Shown here: in pieces, positions 1 to 5,410 of the stretch | Layout: each line of letters begins with the position of its first letter | How positions within the stretch are numbered: the stretch's first letter is position 1 | Assembly (NCBI GenBank): GCA_903925435.1 | Contig: CAIYFF010000385.1 | Span: 1 to 11,536 of the forward strand | Reading direction: 5' to 3' | DNA from: an uncultured Planctomycetota bacterium | Lineage (GTDB): Bacteria > Planctomycetota > UBA1135 > UBA2386 | Length of the DNA stretch: 11,536 nt | Translations under genes and position numbers: made by a program | The notes under the pieces: generated by a model | Databases searched by the model: none | The model's input: only the letters and a program-made list of their open reading frames with translations | Told to the model about the DNA's origin: nothing

Positions 1-1
1 C

Positions 2-457
2 TGCGTGACGAGTCGCATCCGGCCTGCGGTGGGCCGCGGCTACTACCACTGGGTGAAACGCCCGCTCGATCTCATCGCGATGCGCGAGGGCGCCAAGGCG
101 CTGGTCGGCAAGCACGACTTCGCGTCGTTTGCGACCAACCCCGGCTACGAGCGAAAGCGCGGCACCGTTCGCACGATCCGAGCGCTGCGCATCGCGCAGC
201 GCACGTGGGGATTCGACCTCGTCGTCGAGGGCGACGGCTTCCTCTACAACATGGTGCGCGCGATCGCGGGCACCCTCATTGATGTTGGCTGGGGGCGCCT
301 TGCCCCTGCCGATGTCGGCAGGATTCTCCGCAGCTGCGACCGCAGAGAAGCCGGTCCAACCGCGCCTGCGTGCGGTCTCTATCTCCTCCGAGTGCTCTAT
401 CCTGATCCGCTCACGGCAGCAGTTGCTTGCGCGGACCCGGAGGACACTCTCTCTTAG
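2..457 (+). CDS. truA: tRNA pseudouridine(38-40) synthase TruA, C-terminal part (5' end outside window)
   Basis: TruA converts uridines 38-40 of the tRNA anticodon stem-loop to pseudouridine in the cytoplasm. The window holds only the last ~151 codons. What is seen is the typical C-terminal half: GKHDFASFATN, then a TVRTI strand, the FLYNMVRAIAGTLIDVGWGR helix-strand, and the closing DRREAGPTAPACGLYLLRVLY segment, all recognisable TruA signatures. The catalytic aspartate lies in the N-terminal half and cannot be checked. The frame is open from base 2, so the GTG at base 5 is internal and not the start. The stop is TAG at 455-457. hpf starts 28 nt later on the same strand, so cotranscription is plausible. 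Identification is firm; completeness is unknown. Confidence 0.93.
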   Translation, partial: CVTSRIRPAVGRGYYHWVKRPLDLIAMREGAKALVGKHDFASFATNPGYERKRGTVRTIRALRIAQRTWGFDLVVEGDGFLYNMVRAIAGTLIDVGWGRLAPADVGRILRSCDRREAGPTAPACGLYLLRVLYPDPLTAAVACADPEDTLS

Positions 458-485
458 TCGTGCGGATACGCCGCACCAGAAACTC

Positions 486-914
486 ATGACCAACGACGAA
501 GAACTGACGATCGAGTTCAAGGGCCGCCACGACCACATCTCCGAGCGCATGAAGTCGCACGCGACGAAGAAGCTCGAGAAGCTGGCGCGCTACAACGACC
601 GCATCGCACGGATCGAGCTCGTCGCGGACCACGCGCACGAATCGCCCGAGGTGGAGCTGATCGTCCACATGCGCCGCGGCAAGCCGATGGTCGCGAAGGA
701 CCAGGGCGAGACCTTCTCCGCCACCGTCGACTCGCTGGTCGTGAAGATGGAGAAGCAGCTGAAGAAGCAGAAGGAGAAGCGCACGGACCACAAGATCCCG
801 GGCGCCAAGGGCGCTGTGGCAGCTCCGGCTCGTAAGAAGGCCGCGAAGTCCGCCAAGAAGGGCAAGGACGAGGAGACCTACGAGGAAGTTGTCCGAAAGA
901 CGCTGCGTGGGTAA
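486..914 (+). CDS. hpf: Ribosome hibernation promoting factor (short HPF/RaiA type) with Lys/Ala-rich tail
   Basis: The product (142 aa) should bind the 30S decoding centre and silence ribosomes in slow growth. Residues ~6-100 fit the HPF/RaiA beta-alpha-beta-beta-beta-alpha fold: ELTIEFKGRHDHISERMKSH, then KKLEKLARY, then a strand pair around VELIVHMRRGK and the helix ATVDSLVVKMEKQLKKQKEK. Long HPF proteins continue into a ~60-residue dimerisation domain. Here residues 93-142 are instead Lys/Ala-rich (APARKKAAKSAKKGK) with a short acidic end, and I see no dimerisation domain. ATG 486 is chosen because homology begins right there; the frame is open further upstream but unlike HPF. No Shine-Dalgarno sequence precedes it. 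It lies ahead of ptsN and ptsH, as in the rpoN-hpf-ptsN order of Proteobacteria. Confidence 0.9.
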   Translation: MTNDEELTIEFKGRHDHISERMKSHATKKLEKLARYNDRIARIELVADHAHESPEVELIVHMRRGKPMVAKDQGETFSATVDSLVVKMEKQLKKQKEKRTDHKIPGAKGAVAAPARKKAAKSAKKGKDEETYEEVVRKTLRG

Positions 915-925
915 ACCCTTTGCCC

Positions 926-946
926 CCAGGTGGCATCGCTGCCTGG
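926..946 (+). other. Stem-loop between hpf and ptsN
   Basis: CCAGGTGGC (926-934) and GCTGCCTGG (938-946) form a 9-bp stem including two G-U pairs around a 3-nt loop, 11 nt after the hpf stop. No T-run follows, so this looks more like an mRNA processing or stability element, or a weak attenuator, than an intrinsic terminator. Confidence 0.45.
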
Positions 947-961
947 AAACTAGGCCGCGCA

Positions 962-977
962 GCGCCGTTCTCGGCGC
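962..977 (+). other. Second stem-loop between hpf and ptsN
   Basis: GCGCCG (962-967) pairs perfectly with CGGCGC (972-977) across a TTCT loop, 30 nt before the ptsN start. With the stem at 926-946 it gives two hairpins in the 93-bp hpf-ptsN gap. Function is unknown, and the surrounding GC-rich sequence makes chance hairpins fairly likely. Confidence 0.4.
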
Positions 978-1007
978 GCGCGCCGCATCGCCCCTCTACC
1001 CGCAGCC

Positions 1008-1472
1008 ATGATCGACTCGCTCGTCTCGTCCGCCGCGATCCTCACGGACGTGAAGGCGTCGACGAAGGACGCCGCGCTGAAGGAGCTGCTCCTCGCCGCT
1101 CAAACGGCCGGCATCGTCGCCAAGAAGTCGGCGGCAGCGCTCGGCAAGAAGCTGCTCGAACGCGAAGCCATCGGCAGCACGGGGCTCGGGAATGGCGTCG
1201 CGGTGCCGCACATCAAGCACGCGGACATTGCAGCGTCTTCGCTCGTCCTCGCGCGCACTTCGACCCCAATCGAATGGCAAGCGATCGACGGTCGCCCCGT
1301 CTCGATCATGTTCCTCGTGGTCTCTCCATCCGAGGATCCAGAGGCGCACCTCCAGTGCCTGCGCTGGATCTCGACGCTTGCGCGCAATGCGGACTTCCGA
1401 CGCTTCCTGCTGGATGCCAAGGACGAGACCTCCATCCGCGACCTGTTGCGCGAACTCTCGCCGAAGTCGTGA
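1008..1472 (+). CDS. ptsN: PTS EIIA-Ntr type protein (PtsN)
   Basis: This is a 154-aa single-domain phosphoryl-acceptor protein of the fructose/nitrogen EIIA family. The active-site histidine is His68 in GNGVAVPHIK. Upstream, REAIGSTGLGNG matches the family signature. Downstream, PVSIMFLVVSPSEDPEAHLQCLRWISTL is the usual core strand and helix. In Proteobacteria PtsN takes phosphate from HPr-like NPr and regulates potassium transport and other targets instead of importing sugar. No EIIB or EIIC is fused or adjacent, which favours a regulatory role. The ATG start has no Shine-Dalgarno site, but the protein length is normal for the family. ptsH begins 5 nt after its stop, so the two are surely cotranscribed and probably phosphotransfer partners. 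Confidence 0.93.
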   Translation: MIDSLVSSAAILTDVKASTKDAALKELLLAAQTAGIVAKKSAAALGKKLLEREAIGSTGLGNGVAVPHIKHADIAASSLVLARTSTPIEWQAIDGRPVSIMFLVVSPSEDPEAHLQCLRWISTLARNADFRRFLLDAKDETSIRDLLRELSPKS

Positions 1473-1477
1473 CCACG

Positions 1478-1768
1478 ATGGGCGAAGCCGAGAAGACCTG
1501 CCGAGCCGAAGTCGCTCTCTGCAACCGCGATGGCCTCCACGCGCGGCCGGCGCATTTGTTCGTGCAGACTGCGAATGCCTACGCGAGCCGGATTTCCGTT
1601 CGGCGCCAGGGCGAGCCGGACGTGGTCGACGGCAAGTCGATCATGGGGATGATGATGCTCGCGGCGGAACGCGGCGCGACGCTCGAGTTGCTGGCTGATG
1701 GGCCAGATGCGGACGAATTGGTTCGCGCCCTCGTCGAGCTGATCCAGGCCGGCTTCGGCGAAGAGTAG
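1478..1768 (+). CDS. ptsH: Phosphocarrier protein HPr / NPr (PtsH)
   Basis: The 96-aa product is the small phosphocarrier that passes phosphate from enzyme I to EIIA proteins. The phosphorylated histidine is His21 in NRDGLHARPAHLFV, the diagnostic HPr motif. A second motif, DGKSIMGMMMLAAERG, places Ser54 where the regulatory Ser46 of Bacillus HPr lies, so HPr kinase could act on it if one is encoded elsewhere. The C-terminal helix DADELVRALVELIQAGFGEE is typical. ATG 1478 gives a 5-nt gap after ptsN. An in-frame GTG at 1469 would overlap the ptsN stop and add three residues; neither start has a clear Shine-Dalgarno site. Enzyme I (ptsI) is not in the window. Confidence 0.93.
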   Translation: MGEAEKTCRAEVALCNRDGLHARPAHLFVQTANAYASRISVRRQGEPDVVDGKSIMGMMMLAAERGATLELLADGPDADELVRALVELIQAGFGEE

Positions 1769-1811
1769 CGCCCGCGCGTCCCGGATTGGGACCCGCCAAC
1801 CGGACCTGCCT

Positions 1812-1887
1812 GCTGGATCCGAACGGACCTTCAGGATCCGAACCGGGCTTCAGGATCCGAACTGGCCTTCGGGATCCGGACTGGCCT
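1812..1887 (+). repeat. Four tandem 19-bp units, each centred on GGATCC
   Basis: GGATCC occurs at 1815, 1834, 1853 and 1872, a spacing of exactly 19 bp each time. The units are GCTGGATCCGAACGGACCT (1812-1830), TCAGGATCCGAACCGGGCT (1831-1849), TCAGGATCCGAACTGGCCT (1850-1868) and TCGGGATCCGGACTGGCCT (1869-1887). Degenerate copies may flank it: a GGGACCC...GGACCT stretch from 1788, and GCAGGCCCAG from 1888. The period is not a multiple of three, which argues against a coding repeat. The GGATCC cores are self-complementary, so any two could pair in RNA. Roles could be operator sites upstream of the pil genes, a structured RNA, or a replication-slippage product. Confidence 0.9.
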
Positions 1888-1894
1888 GCAGGCC
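1883..1894. repeat. Perfect 12-bp palindrome GGCCTGCAGGCC
   Basis: It overlaps the end of the last 19-bp unit and is identical to its own reverse complement. It could be a dimeric regulator site at the edge of the repeat, but a GC-rich palindrome of this length can occur by chance. Confidence 0.5.
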
Positions 1895-2014
1895 CAGTCG
1901 AGGAATCCGACGCTCCGGACCTCGCTCCCAGTCGCCCTTTGCGCGCTGGCCGCTTCGCGCCGCCGCGAGCTCCTTCCCGGTCGGGCTCAATTCGCGACCG
2001 CGGGAACGCCGATA

Positions 2015-2033
2015 GGGACCAAGGATCGGTCCC
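2015..2033 (+). other. Small stem-loop upstream of pilM
   Basis: GGGACC (2015-2020) pairs with GGTCCC (2028-2033) around a 7-nt loop, ending 36 nt before the pilM start and 19 nt before its ribosome binding site. It is probably in the 5' untranslated leader. No T-run follows. Confidence 0.4.
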
Positions 2034-2069
2034 ACCCCGCACGGAGCGCGCAAAGGAGCGCGGCACGCA

Positions 2070-3092
2070 ATGCTGAAGCAGCGAAAGAGCATCGTCGGTC
2101 TTGACCTCGGAACGAGCTGCATCAAGGCAGTCGAGATCACCCAGGACAAGTACGACTTCCTGATCACGGGCTATGCCCAGATCGAAGTGCCCGACGAGCA
2201 AGCGCGGCACGACGCGATCGCGGAGTTGTTCCGCGCGGGTCGTTTCCGCACCAAGCGCGTCGCAACCGCGGTGAGCGGGAAGAGCGTGATCTTCCGCTAC
2301 ATCAACATGGTCGACGTGCCGGATGACCGCTTGCAGCAAGCCGTCCGCTTCGAGGCCGACAAGTACATCCCGTTCGACGTCAGCGAAGTGGAGATCGACG
2401 CGCAGAAGCTGTCGTCGGCCACCGGCGATGGCGGCAAGACGGAGTCGAAGGTGCTGCTGACCGCAGCCAAGCGCACGATCCTCGATGACCATGCGCGCAT
2501 GCTGACCGAGATCGGCTTGCAGCCGGTCTGCGTCGGCATCGACGGCTTTGCCCTTGGCAATGCATACGAGCTGTCCGACGTCGTGAATCCTGGCGTTCGC
2601 GAAGGCGGCCGCACGGTGGCGCTCGTCGACGTCGGCGCGACCAAGGCGAGCATCAACATCCTCCGCAACAACATCACGTGCTTTGCGCGCGAGGTGCCGA
2701 TGGGCGGCGACGATATGACGCAGGCCATCACGCGCCGACTCGGGCTCGAGACCGCTCAAGCCGAGGCGCTGAAGCGCGATCCTGGCGAACAGATCGCTGT
2801 CGTGCAGGAAGCCGTTGCGCAAGTGCTCGAGGACCTCGGCAACGAGATCAATCTCTCGTTCGACTTCTTCGAGAACCAGAACGACGGCGAAGTGCAGGAC
2901 GTGCTGCTCACCGGTGGCGCTGCGCTGTTGCCGTTCCTCGAGGAGAGCCTCGAGAAGATCTTCGAGAAACGCACCCGCGTGTGGAACCCGATCGAGGGCC
3001 TGAAGGTCCGGTCGGACAACGTCGACGTCGAAGCCCTCAACCAGTTCGCGCCCCAGATCGCGGTCGCGGTCGGCCTCGCGGCCGGAGCCTGA
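2070..3092 (+). CDS. pilM: Type IV pilus assembly protein PilM (actin-like ATPase)
   Basis: PilM is the cytoplasmic, FtsA/actin-like member of the pilus alignment complex and binds the N-terminal tail of PilN. The 340-aa product has the expected ATP-site elements: phosphate-1 loop GLDLGTSCIKAVEI (residues 10-23), phosphate-2 loop LVDVGATKASINI with Asp187, and the adenosine motif LLTGGAALLPF around residues 279-289. FEADKYIPFDVSEVEID is a typical PilM segment. The start has a good AAGGAG at 2053-2058, 11 nt upstream. Length is close to that of other PilM proteins. pilN follows after 18 nt. As the first gene of the cluster it sits next to the 19-bp repeat region, where its regulation is likely. 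Confidence 0.95.
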   Translation: MLKQRKSIVGLDLGTSCIKAVEITQDKYDFLITGYAQIEVPDEQARHDAIAELFRAGRFRTKRVATAVSGKSVIFRYINMVDVPDDRLQQAVRFEADKYIPFDVSEVEIDAQKLSSATGDGGKTESKVLLTAAKRTILDDHARMLTEIGLQPVCVGIDGFALGNAYELSDVVNPGVREGGRTVALVDVGATKASINILRNNITCFAREVPMGGDDMTQAITRRLGLETAQAEALKRDPGEQIAVVQEAVAQVLEDLGNEINLSFDFFENQNDGEVQDVLLTGGAALLPFLEESLEKIFEKRTRVWNPIEGLKVRSDNVDVEALNQFAPQIAVAVGLAAGA

Positions 3093-3110
3093 TCAGAAGG
3101 AGCCAAGAAC

Positions 3111-3779
3111 ATGATCCGCATCAATCTGCTGCCGGCTGAGTATCGGCGCGGCAATCGAATCCCGCCGAAGGTCCTCGCAGCGACGTTCGGCTCGGCTCTC
3201 GCCGTCGCAGCCAGCATTGGCTGGTTCGGCGTCGTCTACTTCGGCGAACTCGGCGATCTCGAGCGTCACGACACCGCGGTCACCGCGGAGTTGACGCAGA
3301 AGAAGACCAAGGCTTCCTACTACGACAAGCTGGAGGTCAACCGCGTCGACTACGCGATGCGCGTCCAGACGATCCAGGACATCGGCAAGTCGCGCCGCGT
3401 CTGGTCCAAGTTCATGGACGAGGTCGTGGATGTCGTCAACAACAGCGGCGACTCCGAGCGTCACCTCGCGTGGTTCGAAGGCGTGACCGTGAAGACGGAC
3501 AAGAAGAACCGCGCGGCGACGGTGACGTTGCCTGGCGCGGTGCAAGGCGCCGAGATGTCGAAGGTCGCGAACCTTCACGAAGACATCCAGCGCACGCCGT
3601 TCTACGCGGACGTCGCGACGAAGACGGCTCCTGGCGGCAAGTACGCCGAGGACAAGGATCGTGTGCCGCCGGACTCGTTCGAGTTCCAGCTGCAGATGCA
3701 GTTCAAGCCCATGGTCGCGGAGCCCCCCAAGAAGAAGCCCGCCGCCAACCCCAAGCCCGCCGGCAACGGCAACAAGTGA
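3111..3779 (+). CDS. pilN: Type IV pilus inner-membrane protein PilN
   Basis: PilN is a bitopic inner-membrane protein that links PilM in the cytoplasm with PilO in the periplasm. The 222-aa product opens with MIRINLLPAEYR, the conserved INLLP tail that docks into PilM. One membrane span follows (residues ~21-44), then a periplasmic coiled-coil and ferredoxin-like region. The end is odd: residues ~203-222 form a Pro/Lys/Asn-rich tail (PPKKKPAANPKPAGNGNK) not needed for the fold. The start is set by AGAAGGAG (3095-3102), 8 nt upstream. It lies 18 nt after pilM and 12 nt before pilO, so it is part of one operon. Confidence 0.9.
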   Translation: MIRINLLPAEYRRGNRIPPKVLAATFGSALAVAASIGWFGVVYFGELGDLERHDTAVTAELTQKKTKASYYDKLEVNRVDYAMRVQTIQDIGKSRRVWSKFMDEVVDVVNNSGDSERHLAWFEGVTVKTDKKNRAATVTLPGAVQGAEMSKVANLHEDIQRTPFYADVATKTAPGGKYAEDKDRVPPDSFEFQLQMQFKPMVAEPPKKKPAANPKPAGNGNK

Positions 3780-3791
3780 CGGAGGTGACCC

Positions 3792-5219
3792 GTGGCCAAC
3801 AAGATGACTGAGAAGCAGAAGATGATGGCTGTCGGCGGCGTCGCGCTGGGCATCTGCCTCGTCGCTGCAGGCGGCGTCTACTGGGCGAGCGGCCTGATCG
3901 AAGAACTCGAGCAGACCATCGCGCAGAAGAAGACGGACATCGCTGCGTGCGAGCAGAAGATCGCCAAGATCCCCGCAACCGAGCAGGAAGTGGTGATCCT
4001 CCGCGAGAACCTCGGCGAGTACGTGAAGATCCTGCCGGAAGAGCAGGGCCTCGAAGACTTCGTCAAGATGCTCTACCAGTTCGAGCAGAGCTCGGGCATC
4101 CAGACGATCAACTTCCAGCCAGGTCGCCCTGCGAGGAAGAACGACAAGCAGGTCGAGCGCTTCGAGCGCATCGAATACCAGTACGAGCTCACGGCGACGC
4201 TGTGGCAGTTCTTGAAGTTCATCAACAGCATCGAGAACTACGAGCGCCTCGTCGCGATCACCGACTACTCGATCGCGCATCTCAACGAGCGCGAGCCGAT
4301 CCTGCGCGACGGAGACACCGTCCACACGATCAAGCTGACGATGGAGACCTACACCTACAACCCGAATAGCTCGGGCCAGGAAGTCACCATCCCGGACTAC
4401 AACGACAAGAAGGACCAGCTGCGCGAAGAGATCGTGAAGCGCATGCAGCCGATCCGCATCGACAAGTACGAGCACCGCGGTCCGCGCGGCCGTCGCGACA
4501 TCTTCGTCGATCCTCGCGAGCGCGAGGGCCAGGCAGAAGGTGCGCCGGTCGAAGAGCAGCGCGCGATCCTCGAGAAGTTCCTCGGCGAGATGCAGCGCCT
4601 GAAGGCCGTCAGCCAGAAGTTGGCGAAGACGGACCTGACGATCTTCGATCAGTTCACGTTCGAGCGCGAACTCAAGGAAGGCATCGCGAAGCTCGAGGAG
4701 CAGGTGGCCGAGGTCAACGGCAAGCAGCAGATCACGTCGCCGCAGGTGCGGCAGCGCTGGATCAAGGAAGTGCTGGAGCCGCTGGCGGACATGAAGGCGG
4801 CAGGCGGCGGCAAGCGCGATGGCGAAACTCGCGACCCCTACCTGTCCGGCGACGAGATGCAGCAGCTCGTCGACAGCATGACGCAACTGCTCGGCGAGGG
4901 CGATCTGCAGTCCGCGAGCGACCGCTACGAAGCGATCGCGCAGCGACTGCTCGTGCCCGAGTCGGATCCGCGCTACTCGATGGCGGTCACCGCGAAGGCG
5001 CTGCACGTGCGCGTTCGCACCGCGATGGAGTTCAGCCAGCTGGAACTGAAGATCCAGGGCGTGGTCGTGAACCACGACTCGGGTCGCGCAGGCCTCCTGC
5101 TCAACGGCAACGTCTTCGAAGAGGGCGAATACATCAGCGACGAGCTGATGCTGCGCCGCGTCGAAGAAGAGCAGGTGTGGTTCGTGTTCCGCGGCTTGAC
5201 GCTGATCAAGACGCTGTAA
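3792..5219 (+). CDS. pilO: PilO-like protein with long C-terminal extension resembling PilP (candidate PilO-PilP fusion)
   Basis: The 475-aa product is about twice the usual PilO length (~200 aa). Residues 1-215 look like PilO: one membrane span (~12-32), a coiled coil (ELEQTIAQKKTDIAACEQKI), then ILPEEQGLEDFVKMLYQFEQ and a ferredoxin-like core. At residues 226-239 comes YEHRGPRGRRDIFV, close to the (G)RRDPF motif of PilP. A helical stretch (~250-415) follows. Residues 417-475 form a beta-rich end with LKIQGVVV, then AGLLLNGNVFEEGEYI and VWFVFRGLTLIKTL, similar in pattern to PilP/GspC/GspB domains that contact secretins. No separate pilP is present before pilQ. GTG start with GGAGG at 3781-3785. 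The PilO part is well supported by position; the PilP assignment is inference. Confidence 0.8.
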   Translation: MANKMTEKQKMMAVGGVALGICLVAAGGVYWASGLIEELEQTIAQKKTDIAACEQKIAKIPATEQEVVILRENLGEYVKILPEEQGLEDFVKMLYQFEQSSGIQTINFQPGRPARKNDKQVERFERIEYQYELTATLWQFLKFINSIENYERLVAITDYSIAHLNEREPILRDGDTVHTIKLTMETYTYNPNSSGQEVTIPDYNDKKDQLREEIVKRMQPIRIDKYEHRGPRGRRDIFVDPREREGQAEGAPVEEQRAILEKFLGEMQRLKAVSQKLAKTDLTIFDQFTFERELKEGIAKLEEQVAEVNGKQQITSPQVRQRWIKEVLEPLADMKAAGGGKRDGETRDPYLSGDEMQQLVDSMTQLLGEGDLQSASDRYEAIAQRLLVPESDPRYSMAVTAKALHVRVRTAMEFSQLELKIQGVVVNHDSGRAGLLLNGNVFEEGEYISDELMLRRVEEEQVWFVFRGLTLIKTL

Positions 5220-5236
5220 CCGCAGGAAGGACAGTG

Positions 5237-5257
5237 GCGTCCGCGCACTGCGGACGC
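5237..5257 (+). other. Stem-loop in the pilO-pilQ spacer
   Basis: GCGTCCGC (5237-5244) pairs perfectly with GCGGACGC (5250-5257) across a 5-nt loop, 17 nt after the pilO stop. No T-run follows. It may lower readthrough into pilQ or protect the 3' end of the pilMNO message. Confidence 0.55.
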
Positions 5258-5281
5258 GCGCCGGCGTAACAGACCGACGCT

Positions 5282-5317
5282 GCAGCGCAAATCCCCTAAA
5301 GGGTGGGTTCGCGCTGC
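5282..5317 (+). other. Second stem-loop in the pilO-pilQ spacer
   Basis: GCAGCGC (5282-5288) pairs with GCGCTGC (5311-5317), enclosing a small CCC-TAAA-GGG hairpin (5294-5303). It lies in the 191-nt spacer, ~94 nt before the pilQ start, and could belong to a structured pilQ leader. Confidence 0.45.
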
Positions 5318-5395
5318 GCCGATGGAGAAGGACCCCCGTGGCGGCGCCGTTCTGGCGCGTGGCACACAAGGCGAATCAACCCGACATCCCGACTC

Positions 5396-5404
5396 GGGAG
5401 AGGA
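5396..5404 (+). promoter_or_regulatory. Ribosome binding site that fixes the pilQ start
   Basis: GGGAGAGGA lies 6 nt before ATG 5411. The reading frame is open further upstream, but only this ATG has both a ribosome binding site and a following signal peptide. Confidence 0.8.
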
Positions 5405-5410
5405 TCGAAG

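Larger units (their letters stand above)
1769..2069. other. Intergenic region ptsH-pilM (301 bp)
   Basis: No credible coding sequence lies here. It separates the truA-hpf-ptsN-ptsH group from the pil cluster and probably holds the end of one transcript and the pilM promoter, though I find no convincing -35/-10 pair or sigma-54 motif. It contains a 19-bp tandem repeat (1812-1887), a 12-bp palindrome (1883-1894), a small hairpin (2015-2033) and the pilM ribosome binding site AAGGAG (2053-2058). No T-rich terminator follows ptsH. Confidence 0.7.

Noticed and set aside
1812..1887. CRISPR array
   Set aside because: The units are contiguous 19-bp repeats without spacers of unique sequence, and no cas gene is present.
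1769..2069. Sigma-54 promoter for the pil genes, expected from the rpoN-associated neighbours
   Set aside because: No GG-N10-GC element of the TGGCAC-N5-TTGCA type with acceptable match was found upstream of pilM.
1786..2076. Possible 96-codon + strand gene across the 19-bp repeats
   Set aside because: It would translate the repeat in shifting frames (19 is not a multiple of 3), is Pro/Gly/Arg-rich without pattern, lacks a ribosome binding site and overlaps the pilM start.
1641..2822. Open reading frame of 393 codons on the - strand across the ptsH end, the repeat region and pilM
   Set aside because: It covers two real + strand genes and the 19-bp repeat, and has no recognisable domain or start signal.
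3093..5369. Open reading frame of 758 codons on the - strand opposite pilN and pilO
   Set aside because: Composition is Leu/Arg/Asp/His/Val-biased as expected for an antisense shadow, with no domain and no ribosome binding site. The + strand genes have both.
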